Notes: a model not told the origin generated them from the letters alone. Positions 23,730 to 31,472 are shown, numbered from the stretch's first letter. The stretch is 34,795 nucleotides of DNA from JAVBMJ01 sp031552535 (GCA_031552535.1 JAVBMJ010000037.1:1-34795); one strand, 5' to 3'. Numbers and translations are program-made.

Positions 23730-23763
23730 CAAAAATAACTATTTTTCGGTACTAAAAAACAAA
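23730..23763 (-). promoter_or_regulatory. Promoter of the rseC-rnf operon
   Basis: On the minus strand TTTG (23760-23763), a 22-base spacer and TATTTTTG (23730-23737) fit the Bacteroidota consensus. Transcription would start near 23723, leaving a short leader. Confidence 0.65.
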
Positions 23764-23806
23764 TATGGCAACTTTTATATCAATATTCCTTATTTGACGC
23801 ACTCCT

Positions 23807-23839
23807 TTTGTTCCGGGAATAGATTTTATGCTACTTTTG
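23807..23839 (+). promoter_or_regulatory. Promoter of the helical-repeat gene
   Basis: TTTG (23807-23810), a 21-base spacer and TACTTTTG (23832-23839) match the consensus exactly. Because the promoter covers an ATG at 23828, the gene must start further downstream, at 23894. Confidence 0.75.
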
Positions 23840-23893
23840 CCCGCAACATGCCTGTTTGCGGGCATTATTCCCAAAAATTATGCAACTCCCGCC

Positions 23894-24469
23894 ATGAGCA
23901 CCGTAAAAAACAGACCTGCCATCTGCAGTGATGATTACAAATCGTTGTGGGATGTGCTGTGCGGTGGGTTCGAGCCGGGAGTAGAGAAACGCGGCAGCGA
24001 GATGATCGTCGGACGCGGACTCCATACGACGGCCATGGAAATGGCCTCGGACCCCGACCCGCGGGTTGCATTCAGGGCCTCGTGGGCTTTGGAGAAAGCT
24101 TATTTCGCCGATCCTGGGGCATTCACCGGGTTTACAGGAGAGGTTGTCGGGGTGTTTCTGCGCTCGGGCAACGCCAGCGTACACCGGCATTACGCCAAGA
24201 TGATCTGCCACCTTATGCGCAGCGGCAGACTGAATCCCACCGCGGAACAGGCGGAAGCGTTGGCCGAAAAATGCTTCGACCTGTTGATATCGCCCCGGGT
24301 CAAAGTAGCCGTCAAAGTGTGGGTGATGGAAGTGCTGCTCGACCTCGGCCGCGACACGGAGTGGATCGCCAGTGAGTTGCGGGACACCGTTATAAACCAG
24401 ATGGGGAGATCGGGCCCGGCCTTCGACAACCATTCGCGTAAACTTTTGCGGAGGCTGAAAAACCGATAA
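23894..24469 (+). CDS. Small helical-repeat (HEAT-like) protein
   Basis: A 191-residue soluble protein with no recognised enzymatic motif. Paired helices such as SDPDPRVAFRASWALEKAYF, SGNASVHRHYAKMICHLM and SPRVKVAVKVWVMEVLLDL resemble HEAT repeats, which usually mediate protein contacts. There is no signal peptide from the chosen start at 23894 (MSTVKNRP), which the promoter position supports. The gene stands alone, divergent from rnf and convergent with the YjbR gene. Function unknown. Confidence 0.75.
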   Translation: MSTVKNRPAICSDDYKSLWDVLCGGFEPGVEKRGSEMIVGRGLHTTAMEMASDPDPRVAFRASWALEKAYFADPGAFTGFTGEVVGVFLRSGNASVHRHYAKMICHLMRSGRLNPTAEQAEALAEKCFDLLISPRVKVAVKVWVMEVLLDLGRDTEWIASELRDTVINQMGRSGPAFDNHSRKLLRRLKNR

Positions 24470-24646
24470 TAATCGCCGGGACGTAACTAAACGATTTATT
24501 CAAGTGGCGTACACAAACGGCGGATGTCCGAGAGTCTGCGCATACCCGGAGTCTGTCCGGTTTCCATATGGAAATATAGGGTAATGACGCCAAATATAGG
24601 ATGACTACCAAGCGCGCCAGCCCGTGGGAGGACAATATATGCAAAA

Positions 24647-25024
24647 TCAGGAGTCCCCTTCCGTTTCCCGCAACGCCCGCATCACCTCTTCCCGCCTCGT
24701 GCGCGGCAGACTTCCCACTACGAGCATATAGGAGTCACGGATCATCTCCCGGATCATCGTATCGGGCAGGTCGCCACCCGTATCGACAGTATTCCAATGA
24801 GTTTTGTTCATATGGTATCCGGGGGTGATCTCGCTGTGGCGTTCGCGCAATTCCATGGCACGCTCGGGATCACATTTGAGATTTATATTCCCGAAGTCGG
24901 ATATACCACCCATAGCGAACATCTTGCCGCACACTTTATAGACGAGCGTATCGTCATCGAAGGGAGTGGTCTCTTCTGCCAGTGGCAGCGACAGGCAATA
25001 TTCGCGGAATTCGATAAGATCCAT
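24647..25024 (-). CDS. MmcQ/YjbR family protein
   Basis: A 125-residue protein of the MmcQ/YjbR family, which has a CyaY-like fold often annotated as DNA-binding. Typical blocks are a start of the form LIEFREYCLSLPLAEETTPF, FAMGGISDFGNINLKCDPERA, TPGYHMNKTHWNTV and the C-terminal DSYMLVVGSLPRTRRE. No catalytic residues are known for the family. Its promoter side carries the long palindromic repeat at 25039-25158, which starts 15 bases before the ATG and may influence its expression. Confidence 0.9.
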   Translation of the reverse strand: MDLIEFREYCLSLPLAEETTPFDDDTLVYKVCGKMFAMGGISDFGNINLKCDPERAMELRERHSEITPGYHMNKTHWNTVDTGGDLPDTMIREMIRDSYMLVVGSLPRTRREEVMRALRETEGDS

Positions 25025-25038
25025 AGTCGTGTGATGTA

Positions 25039-25158
25039 AGAAACTGTTTAAATTTCCTCTGCAAACTATTTGTCGTTCCTTTTTGACTTCTTTTTCGCGA
25101 AAATAGAGGTCAAAAAATAATTCGCAACTATTTTACATGGGAAAATTAAACCGTTTCT
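25039..25158. repeat. Long palindromic repeat, 120 bp
   Basis: The whole 120 bases form an imperfect inverted repeat. The left arm opens AGAAACTGTTTAAATTTCC; the right arm, read from its end, opens AGAAACGGTTTAATTTTCC. The match continues inward through ACTATTTG/AATAGTTG and TTTTTGAC around a TTTTTCGCGAAAAT centre. The same inner sequence AATTCGCAACTATTTT occurs in the repeat at 30519-30680. Confidence 0.75.
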
Positions 25159-25212
25159 AAGAAGTGATAATGGCAAAGGTATGCTTTCCGTCCAAAAAAC
25201 GCAACAAAAAAA

Positions 25213-25243
25213 TTTGCGGGGAAATAATTATCACCTATCTTTG
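25213..25243 (+). promoter_or_regulatory. Promoter of tRNA-Thr
   Basis: TTTG (25213-25216), a 19-base spacer and TATCTTTG (25236-25243) match the consensus exactly, 31 bases before the tRNA 5' end. Confidence 0.75.
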
Positions 25244-25274
25244 CGGCACAAAACCGGGTACCTCACCCGCGTTG

Positions 25275-25347
25275 GCCGCAATGGCTCAGTTGGTAGAGCA
25301 TTTCATTCGTAATGAAAGGGTCGCCGGTTCAAGTCCGGCTTGCGGCT
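25275..25347 (+). tRNA. tRNA-Thr (anticodon CGT)
   Basis: A 73-base cloverleaf. The acceptor stem is GCCGCAA/TTGCGGC, the D arm GGCTCAGTTGGTAGAGC, the anticodon stem TTTCA/TGAAA with loop TTCGTAA (anticodon CGT at 25308-25310, reading ACG), and the T arm GCCGGTTCAAGTCCGGC. CCA is not encoded. It has its own promoter and is followed at once by a strong terminator. Confidence 0.95.
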
Positions 25348-25348
25348 C

Positions 25349-25398
25349 AAAACCCTGTTCGGGGGTTCGTCTAAAGACGAACCCCCGAACAGGGTTTT
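25349..25398. terminator. Strong bidirectional terminator after tRNA-Thr
   Basis: A perfect 23-bp stem (25349-25371 with 25376-25398) closes a TAAA loop; the arms begin AAAACCC and end GGGTTTT, so either direction has a U tract. It also lies 40 bases past the stop of the minus-strand lipoprotein gene. Confidence 0.9.
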
Positions 25399-25440
25399 AA
25401 GATATCAAGCAACTTTTTTAATGTCACAATTACCTCAGCT

Positions 25441-26103
25441 TTACTGAAGTTCTGCTTGCAGTCTCCTATTATCCTGAGATACAGCATACTTTATATCGCT
25501 CATTGATTCTTTAAAGGCGTCTATTATAGTTTTCATTTCTGCTGAATTAGGACTGTAGCCATGCCATAAAGCCAATGGCACCTTGCTAGTTCTCGGGGAT
25601 GACAAATACTTGCCTGCCAATTTCCCCCCATTTGTGTAAATGCTCACTTCTATTTGCATAACCGTCTTGCAGTTACCAAATGGCATTCCTAATAAATTTG
25701 GGACAAGCAATGTCATGCCACTTAGCACAGCCCAACCGTAACCGCATGGTTCTGTACTCCCAACTATAAGACGGCAAACAGCATTACCTTTTCGATCTCC
25801 GTAACTTTGAGAGATATTTTCAATATCCCTTGTGTATATCGTATAAACATGTTGCAAATTCGGATTGCCGTATGTGGTGCTTTGGGAAGACGCTATTGCA
25901 TACCGTGAGTTAAATGAATATACCCCACCAACCGAAGAGGTCTTAGTGAGGCCAAATGCACTACCAAAACTGCTTTCATCCAAAACCGCATTTAAAGGAG
26001 GTAATAATTCAGCATTCTTACCGGAGGGGGACAACTCGCTTATTAAAATAGTTTTACAACTTGTAAACAGAATAAATACGACTAACAACCATAGTGGTTT
26101 CAT
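25441..26103 (-). CDS. Orphan lipoprotein of unknown function
   Basis: A 220-residue putative lipoprotein: MKPLWLLVVFILFTSC places the lipidated Cys at 16. The mature part has no family I recognise. It contains EPCGYGWAVLSGMTLLVPNLLGMPFG, a hydrophobic stretch that may be membrane-associated, and an internal MQIEVSIYTNGGKLAGKY strand pair. The start at 26103 gives the signal peptide; an open extension to 26229 lacks one. Codon use is visibly more A/T-rich than in the neighbouring genes, and it lies next to a tRNA, so acquisition by transfer is possible. A minus-strand -7 box TATCTTTG (26366-26373) would give a ~255-base leader containing a long inverted repeat. Confidence 0.7.
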   Translation of the reverse strand: MKPLWLLVVFILFTSCKTILISELSPSGKNAELLPPLNAVLDESSFGSAFGLTKTSSVGGVYSFNSRYAIASSQSTTYGNPNLQHVYTIYTRDIENISQSYGDRKGNAVCRLIVGSTEPCGYGWAVLSGMTLLVPNLLGMPFGNCKTVMQIEVSIYTNGGKLAGKYLSSPRTSKVPLALWHGYSPNSAEMKTIIDAFKESMSDIKYAVSQDNRRLQAELQ

Positions 26104-26629
26104 AATTAAAAAAATTATTTTCTCATCAATCCCCAATGAGAGAATAAAAAAAGAAAGCGTGGGACTGATAGACTTATTCTGGATAACAGGCTCTGGTAAA
26201 CCCCAATAACAAAATAAGCAACAGCCCACGCCATTATACCGAAACAGTATAAATGCGTGAGAGAGGCGCTGTATCCCTGTTATTGTTGAATTTACCAGAT
26301 TCGTTATCCAGGAATATGTATATACACTTTCTGTTTAAGTGCGCCGCTACCAAACAGTAGCGCTACAAAGATACGAATATATCTTTATAAACAATATAGT
26401 GCAGGCCTCTCTTTTCAAGCTGTTGCCGTTACAAATTTAGAATTATATTACATCAAAAACGCTATAGGCTTATAATCTTGTTTTCAACACTTTTGAGGGA
26501 ATGATCATATATTAACCGCTGATAGACCAAAGGTATGGTGAAATTAGAATGGCTGAAATTTAGCATATCTACTAAATCTCAGCCATAATATCCGGAATAA
26601 CCTGGTTTTTTATGTCACTGACCGCATAG
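26104..26629. other. AT-rich intergenic region with inverted repeat
   Basis: This 526-base gap contains the inverted repeat at 26175-26316, a CGCTAC-CAAACA-GTAGCG hairpin (26345-26362) and a minus-strand promoter-like TATCTTTG (26366-26373) with ATTG 18 bases upstream of it. From about 26400 to 26629 it is AT-rich and featureless to me. Confidence 0.5.
26175..26316. repeat. Long inverted repeat enclosing a nested hairpin
   Basis: The left arm 26175-26211 and right arm 26278-26316 are inverted copies sharing CTGGATAAC, TCTGGTAAA and CAATAACA with a few mismatches. Between them CAGCCCACGCC and GCGTG...GCGCTG partly pair around TTATAC-CGAAACA-GTATAA. It is unrelated in sequence to the AGAAACTGTTTAAA family. 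It lies in the probable leader of the orphan lipoprotein gene. Confidence 0.6.
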
Positions 26630-27847
26630 TTACTCCTTCGGCAGGGCTTCGGCGCTGCGTTTGACGCCCATGCGCGGAGCGCGGGTGAACTCCTTTTCGC
26701 GGTCGAACAGGTAGCGGTAGGTGGTGTGCATCTTATGGCGCGAAGCGCACACGTAACTCTCCACCATGCGCATCATCACAGGATTGAAGTCGCCCATCCA
26801 CGCCAACTCCAAAGTTTTATAAGGAAGATCGCCCGCAGTGATCGTCTGCTCGAAACAATGAATTATTCCCGACTCGATACCCTTGCCGTGGAATTCGGGC
26901 GCAACACCGAAAATTATCGCGAATATCCTGTCCGCCTTACCACGTTTCAGCATCCACAATAACCGTAATTTATTTATCAGGTTCAACTTGCCGTTGAAAC
27001 GCCCTATGATGCGGTTGATGTCGGGAACCATGATAAAAAACCCTATCGGCTCATCGTTGAAATAGGCGAAGTAGATCAGCCGCTCGTCGATGATCGGTTT
27101 GAGGCCATTGAGCAACCTCTGGGCATGCATGCTGTCCATCGGTTTGACACCGTCGAAATTGGCCCACGCCTTATTATATATCCTGCGGAAATCCTCGGCC
27201 ACCTGCCGCAGGTTTTTTTTACTGATATGCTCGAACCGGTAGCCCGGAGTCTCCTCCAGACGCTTTACACGCTGGTATACCGACTCATTGAACTCTCCGG
27301 CCTTAAGATTGCGCAAATAAGAGTGCTGATTGAAATAATTTTTAAATCCATAGTTTTCAAACAGATCCTTATAGTAGGCAGGATTATATGGGTTGGCATA
27401 TAGCGGCTGATGCTCATACCCGTTGACCAGAAGCCCCCACCACTGGTCGCGGTCGCCAAAATTCACCGGCCCGTCCATCGCCTCCATACCCTTCGAGAGC
27501 AGCCATTCGCGTGCGGCATCGAACAGCATATCGGCCAACCCCGGGTCGTTCTCCGCCTCGAAAAATCCACACCCTCCCGTTGGCTGTTCCACCATCGAAA
27601 CGGGCAGATCCTTGCCGTAGAAAGCGGCGATGCGCCCTGCTACGACCCCTTTCTCGTCGCGCGCCAGCCAACGCACGGCTTCACCCCCGGAAAACTGTTC
27701 GTTGCGCGAGGGATCGAAGACCTTCTCTATATCGTCGTCCAGCGGACACACCCAGTTACGGTCATCGCGGTAAAGCCTTTTGGGGAAGTCGATAAATTCG
27801 CGTTTCTGGCGCGGTGTAGCCACCTCTTCGAGCGTATAGGTCTTCAT
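26630..27847 (-). CDS. GNAT-like N-acetyltransferase (YghO-like)
   Basis: A 405-residue soluble protein common in Bacteroidales. It begins with a 'DDRNWVCPLDDDIEKVFDPSRN' type segment and has two acyltransferase-like halves. The second contains IYFAYFNDEPIGFFIMVPDIN and IFGVAPEFHGKGIESGIIHCFEQ, the latter matching the acetyl-CoA-binding R/Q-x-x-G-x-G/A motif of GNAT enzymes. The substrate is unknown; it resembles E. coli YghO. A -7 box at 27869-27876 overlaps the in-frame ATG at 27871, so I place the start at 27847. It is divergent from the spermidine genes. Confidence 0.75.
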   Translation of the reverse strand: MKTYTLEEVATPRQKREFIDFPKRLYRDDRNWVCPLDDDIEKVFDPSRNEQFSGGEAVRWLARDEKGVVAGRIAAFYGKDLPVSMVEQPTGGCGFFEAENDPGLADMLFDAAREWLLSKGMEAMDGPVNFGDRDQWWGLLVNGYEHQPLYANPYNPAYYKDLFENYGFKNYFNQHSYLRNLKAGEFNESVYQRVKRLEETPGYRFEHISKKNLRQVAEDFRRIYNKAWANFDGVKPMDSMHAQRLLNGLKPIIDERLIYFAYFNDEPIGFFIMVPDINRIIGRFNGKLNLINKLRLLWMLKRGKADRIFAIIFGVAPEFHGKGIESGIIHCFEQTITAGDLPYKTLELAWMGDFNPVMMRMVESYVCASRHKMHTTYRYLFDREKEFTRAPRMGVKRSAEALPKE

Positions 27848-27868
27848 AACGGTCATGGGATTTAACCG

Positions 27869-27876
27869 CAAATATA
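27869..27876 (-). promoter_or_regulatory. -7 element for the GNAT-like gene
   Basis: TATATTTG on the minus strand matches TAnnTTTG exactly. The nearest TTTG upstream is 25 bases away, longer than usual. It decides against translation starting at 27871. Confidence 0.55.
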
Positions 27877-27962
27877 ATACATTGCCCGGAATTCGTCAGC
27901 ACAAAACGAACGCGATGCTGCAAATATAGACCGGCATGATGTAAAAATCGTAGCGTTTTTCG

Positions 27963-27970
27963 TACCTTTG
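27963..27970 (+). promoter_or_regulatory. -7 element for the spermidine genes
   Basis: TACCTTTG matches TAnnTTTG, 65 bases before the carboxynorspermidine dehydrogenase ATG; no clean -33 box is present. The leader includes CTCC...AGCC-GGCTGGAG pairing (about 27972-28000) and GTTTAAATTTTTTTGG, which resembles an arm of the dispersed repeat. Confidence 0.45.
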
Positions 27971-28034
27971 TCTCCACTTCAGCCCGGCGGATGGCTGGAG
28001 TAGACAGGTTAACCGTTTAAATTTTTTTGGTAAA

Positions 28035-29225
28035 ATGTGCAGAGTTCTTATCATCGGCGCCGGCGGCGTCGGCACTGTAGTCGCGCACAAAGTTGCGCAA
28101 AACAAGGTTTTCACCGACATCATGCTCGCAAGCCGCACCAAGTCGAAATGTGACGACATAGCGCGTTCCATCGGCGGTGACAGGATTAAAACGGCAGCGG
28201 TCGATGCCGACAGCGTGCCGCAGTTGTGCGAACTGATGAATGCTTTCCACCCCGACATCGTGATCAATGTGGCGTTGCCTTATCAGGATCTGACCATCAT
28301 GGACGCCTGCCTGGAGTGCGGGGTAAACTATCTCGACACGGCCAACTACGAACCCAAGGACGAGGCCAGGTTCGAGTACAAGTGGCAGTGGGCCTACGAC
28401 GAGCGTTTCCGCAGGGCAGGCCTTACGGCGATCCTCGGCTGCGGTTTTGATCCCGGCGTGTCGGGCATCTATACCGCCTATGCCGCCAAGCACCACTTCG
28501 ACGAGATGCACACGCTCGACATAGTGGATTGCAACGCCGGCAACCACGGAATGGCTTTCGCTACGAACTTCAACCCCGAGATCAATATCCGCGAAGTGAC
28601 CCAGAAAGGCAAATACTGGGAAAACGGCAAATGGGAATACACCGAACCGCACGAGATACACCAGCCCATAACCTATCCCGAGATAGGCCCCAGGGAGTCG
28701 TACCTTATCTACCACGAGGAGCTGGAATCGCTGGTAAAGCACTACCCCACCCTTCGCAGGGCGAGGTTCTGGATGACTTTCGGTCAGGAATACCTCACCC
28801 ACCTGCGGGTGATACAGAACATAGGCATGGCGCGCATCGATCCCGTTATGTATAATGGTGTCGAGATAGTGCCGATACAGTTCCTCAAGGCTGTGCTGCC
28901 CGATCCCAAGTCGCTGGGGGAGAACTACACCGGCAAGACATCTATCGGCTGCCGTATAAGCGGCATCAAGAATGGTGAAAAACGCACCTATTATATATAC
29001 AACAACTGCGACCATGAGGAGGCGTACAAGGAGACCGGGACGCAGGCCGTGAGTTACACCACCGGGGTTCCCGCCGCTCTGGGAGCAGCCATGTTTGCAC
29101 GTGGATTTTGGAAGAAGGCGGGGGTCTACAATGTGGAGCAGTTCAATCCCGATCCGTTCATGGCCGAGATCGGCGAACAGGGATTGCCGTGGGTCGAGAT
29201 GTTCGACCTCAACCTGGAGGTGTGA
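28035..29225 (+). CDS. Carboxynorspermidine (carboxyspermidine) dehydrogenase
   Basis: A 396-residue saccharopine-dehydrogenase-fold enzyme that reductively joins aspartate semialdehyde to a diamine; with putrescine it gives carboxyspermidine. The NAD(P) site is GAGGVG at residues 8-13. Family blocks include DIVINVALPYQDLTIMDACLECGVNYLDTANYEP, LGCGFDPGVSGIYTAYA, HLRVIQNIGMARIDPVMYNG and TTGVPAALGAAMFARG. The next gene is nspC, the decarboxylase for the following step, so the pair forms the alternative spermidine pathway known from Vibrio, Campylobacter and Bacteroides. A large open frame on the opposite strand is only a shadow. Confidence 0.93.
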   Translation: MCRVLIIGAGGVGTVVAHKVAQNKVFTDIMLASRTKSKCDDIARSIGGDRIKTAAVDADSVPQLCELMNAFHPDIVINVALPYQDLTIMDACLECGVNYLDTANYEPKDEARFEYKWQWAYDERFRRAGLTAILGCGFDPGVSGIYTAYAAKHHFDEMHTLDIVDCNAGNHGMAFATNFNPEINIREVTQKGKYWENGKWEYTEPHEIHQPITYPEIGPRESYLIYHEELESLVKHYPTLRRARFWMTFGQEYLTHLRVIQNIGMARIDPVMYNGVEIVPIQFLKAVLPDPKSLGENYTGKTSIGCRISGIKNGEKRTYYIYNNCDHEEAYKETGTQAVSYTTGVPAALGAAMFARGFWKKAGVYNVEQFNPDPFMAEIGEQGLPWVEMFDLNLEV

Positions 29226-29296
29226 TCCTGCCACGGCACAACGGCCAGGAGGTGATGTATCGTTAACGACCTGCCGTTAGTATATTAAACCCATCC

Positions 29297-29332
29297 CGGC
29301 CGGGGTTTCTTCACATGAAGATATCCCGGCCG
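29297..29332 (+). promoter_or_regulatory. Two-step hairpin just ahead of nspC
   Basis: CGGCCGGGG (29297-29305) pairs with TCCCGGCCG (29324-29332), with one G/T pair. After a 2/2-base internal loop, TCTTCA (29308-29313) pairs with TGAAGA (29316-29321). It ends 15 bases before the nspC ATG and holds an alternative in-frame ATG (29315) in its tip. No U tract follows, so it is more likely to affect translation or RNA processing than to terminate. Confidence 0.55.
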
Positions 29333-29347
29333 TTAATGAGTTCTGAA

Positions 29348-30484
29348 ATGAATAAGCGGATATACGATGCGCCGTCGCCGTGTTACGTCCTGGAAGAGGA
29401 GCGACTGCGGCATAACCTTGCCATAATCGCCGACGTTGGGCAGCGCTCCGGGGTGGAGATCATACTGGCGCTGAAAGCGTCGGCCATGTGGGGCATATTC
29501 CCCATTATAAAGGAATATATAGATAGTGCCACAGCGAGTTCGTTGAACGAGGCGAAGTTGGTGAACGAGTTCTTCGGGCGTAACTGCCATACCTACGCCC
29601 CGGTTTACACCGGCTCCGACTTCGAGGCGTTGCTCCCCCTGAGCAGCCACATCACATTTAATTCCTTGGGACAGTACCGCCGTTTCGGAGCAAAGACACG
29701 GCAAGCAGGCGTTTCGTGCGGATTGAGGATCAACCCGGAATATTCGCCCGTCGCCACGGGGCTTTACAACCCGTGCTCTCCGGGTTCGAGGTTAGGGGTA
29801 ACAGCCGCAGAACTGGGAGGCGTACTGCCTGCAGGGATCGAAGGGTTTCATTTCCACACCCTTTGCGAATCGCGCCCCGAAGACCTTGCCGCAACGCTCG
29901 AAGCGGTTGAGGAACGCTTCGGAGAGTTGCTTCCGCATCTGCGATGGATCAACATGGGAGGCGGACACCTTATGACCCGCCGCGGTTACGATTGCGACGA
30001 ACTGGTTCGGATATTGCAGCAATTCCGCTCGCGCCATCCGCACCTTCACATAATACTCGAACCGGGAAGCGCCTTCACCTGGGAAACGGGAGTGTTGGTT
30101 GCCACTATCGAAGACATCGTTCACAACGGTGGTGTGGGGACGCTTATGGTCGATGTGTCGTTCGCGTGCCATATGCCCGACTGCCTTGAAATGCCGTATA
30201 AACCTGCTATTGCCGGTGCATACGACCCCGCAGGGGAAGAAAAACGATGGCGCATAGGAGGCTGCAGTTGTCTTGCAGGCGACTTCATGGGCGACTGGGC
30301 GTTCGACATCGAACCCAAAGTCGGAGACCGGATTGTGTTTGCCGACATGATCCATTACACGATGGTGAAGACGACGATGTTCAACGGCGTGGCACATCCC
30401 TCTATAGCCATCATAGACCGCTCGGGCGAGTTGCGCGTCATCCGCCGGTTCGGCTACGAGGACTACCGGTCGCGGATGTCGTAA
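29348..30484 (+). CDS. nspC: Carboxynorspermidine/carboxyspermidine decarboxylase
   Basis: A 378-residue PLP enzyme of the alanine-racemase/group IV decarboxylase fold that turns carboxyspermidine into spermidine. The PLP lysine is Lys43 in LALKASAMWG. Other hallmarks are GFHFHTLCESRPEDL, INMGGGHLMTRRGYD (phosphate-binding glycines), LEPGSAFTW, and the partner-subunit segment GGCSCLAGDFMGDWAF with the catalytic cysteine. Three in-frame ATGs are possible (29315, 29336, 29348); I choose 29348 because the others lie in or beside a stable hairpin and the family starts near here. It lies 122 bases after the dehydrogenase gene, presumably in the same operon. Confidence 0.94.
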   Translation: MNKRIYDAPSPCYVLEEERLRHNLAIIADVGQRSGVEIILALKASAMWGIFPIIKEYIDSATASSLNEAKLVNEFFGRNCHTYAPVYTGSDFEALLPLSSHITFNSLGQYRRFGAKTRQAGVSCGLRINPEYSPVATGLYNPCSPGSRLGVTAAELGGVLPAGIEGFHFHTLCESRPEDLAATLEAVEERFGELLPHLRWINMGGGHLMTRRGYDCDELVRILQQFRSRHPHLHIILEPGSAFTWETGVLVATIEDIVHNGGVGTLMVDVSFACHMPDCLEMPYKPAIAGAYDPAGEEKRWRIGGCSCLAGDFMGDWAFDIEPKVGDRIVFADMIHYTMVKTTMFNGVAHPSIAIIDRSGELRVIRRFGYEDYRSRMS

Positions 30485-30518
30485 GGTTCGGATACCTGCG
30501 ATCACACCTGACGGGCTC

Positions 30519-30680
30519 AGAATCTGTCTAAATTTCCTGAGGAAACTATTTATCGTTTCTTTTTGGCTTTTTTTTACGAAAATCTCGTCACATAGCACCA
30601 CTATACTCTTCGATTTTTGTAAAAAATAACCCTAAAAATAATTCGCAACTATTTTCCCCAGGAAAATTTAGACAGCCTCT
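30519..30680. repeat. Long palindromic repeat, 162 bp
   Basis: The arms open AGAATCTGTCTAAATTTCC and, from the other end, AGAGGCTGTCTAAATTTTCC, and stay inverted through GGAAACTATTT/GGAAAATAGTT and T-rich segments. The centre carries CATAGCACCACTATACTCTTCGATTTTTG, shared in part with the hairpin at 17727-17769. It begins 35 bases after the nspC stop. Confidence 0.75.
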
Positions 30681-30717
30681 CAATGTTTTTTAAGGCACGT
30701 CACGCCAATCGCCACGT

Positions 30718-30777
30718 ATATAAATAACATTATCCCGATGTGCACGCAAATGCGCATCGGGATAATGCTATTTATAT
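30718..30777. terminator. Long AT/GC hairpin after nspC
   Basis: Arms 30718-30743 and 30752-30777 pair at 24 of 26 positions around ACGCAAAT. The base is AT-rich (ATATAAATA/TATTTATAT) and the top is CATTATCCCGATG/CATCGGGATAATG. It could end transcription from nspC, but lacks a run of T. Confidence 0.55.
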
Positions 30778-30835
30778 GCCCCTCCAGGCCCGGCCGATGC
30801 GATTTCCTTTGCATCGGAAAGGCAACAGGATATTT

Positions 30836-30881
30836 AGAACCCGCTTAAATTTTCCAAGGGAGATTTAAAATGGCTGTGTCT
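30836..30881. repeat. Degenerate short palindrome of the AGAAACTGTTTAAA family
   Basis: AGAACCCGCTTAAATTTTCC at the left, and the complement of AGACACAGCCATTTTAAATC at the right, flank CAAGGG. Similarity to the other copies is clear on the left arm and weaker on the right. Confidence 0.45.
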
Positions 30882-30952
30882 AAAGAGGTGTTAATTATTT
30901 GTCGATTTGCCATCGAAACAATGTAGATAACTCCCGGCATTAAAACATATCG

Positions 30953-31203
30953 TCAATCTATAAACATCATATCAACCATATTTAAGGCTATATAAACATT
31001 TTTTAGACAAATTTATCATCAATGTCAATAATCGGGCTATTGTAAACAAAATACAAACATACCGCAAACATATAGGCGACAGGTTGTTTTCGCATACCTA
31101 TACATTTAGAAACATATTACCATCGCCGGACTAACAACAATCAACATTATACGAACACTTCATTGACATACCGCCAACAATGAGCAGTTAATACCGTAAA
31201 CAT
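30953..31203 (+). repeat. Cluster of AAACAT motifs, one strand only
   Basis: AAACAT occurs on the plus strand at 30953, 30962, 30994, 31055, 31066, 31110 and 31198, with an eighth at 31460 in the serC leader; the reverse form is absent from the tract. Near matches (AAACAA, CAACATT, GAACACT) lie between. Spacing is irregular. Nothing coding is visible; a protein-binding array or composition bias are both possible. Confidence 0.4.
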
Positions 31204-31398
31204 AAACAGGGATAGATTCCGGGATAGCAAAACCGGACAAAATATATACCCGAAACTGAACCGTGTACAAAGCTGCAGGCACCTTTAAATAATCTTTAAA
31301 ACTACCCGAAATAACAGACAGAGCAGGACCCATTTCCGAAAAATTATTTTACATTTGTAGAATATAGGATGCGGTTCAGCTGAGCTTTTCGAACAGAG

Positions 31399-31432
31399 TT
31401 CGACGCTCTGCGTTCACCTTTCACTATATTTG
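31399..31432 (+). promoter_or_regulatory. serC promoter
   Basis: TATATTTG (31425-31432) matches the -7 consensus exactly and TTCG (31399-31402) approximates the -33 TTTG with a 22-base spacer. Transcription would start near 31439, 34 bases before the serC ATG. Confidence 0.6.
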
Positions 31433-31472
31433 TACAATACCATAGGACAAACCAAATACAAACATATACGAT

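Larger units (their letters stand above)
30485..31472. other. Large intergenic region nspC to serC
   Basis: These 988 bases contain no gene I can support. In order: the long palindrome 30519-30680, the 26-bp hairpin 30718-30777, a small hairpin CCGATGC/GCATCGG (30794-30817), a degenerate short palindrome 30836-30881, the AAACAT-rich tract 30953-31203, and the serC promoter 31399-31432. A second -7-like TACATTTG lies at 31350-31357 without a well-spaced -33 box. Confidence 0.65.

Noticed and set aside
26175..26316. Integron attC site or proven invertible promoter
   Set aside because: The arm ends lack paired RYYYAAC/GTTRRRY core sites, no integrase or invertase gene is nearby, and there is no promoter inside the enclosed segment.
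28017..29234. A 405-codon open frame on the minus strand opposite the carboxynorspermidine dehydrogenase
   Set aside because: The plus-strand product has a clear NAD-binding motif and family blocks and forms an operon with nspC; the reverse frame has no recognisable features.
25039..30680. CRISPR array made of the dispersed repeats
   Set aside because: The copies are kilobases apart, not regularly spaced, vary in length and are palindromic throughout; no cas genes are present.
30950..31210. Replication origin at the AT-rich AAACAT tract
   Set aside because: I see no DnaA boxes (TTATNCACA) and no dnaA, dnaN or other origin neighbours.
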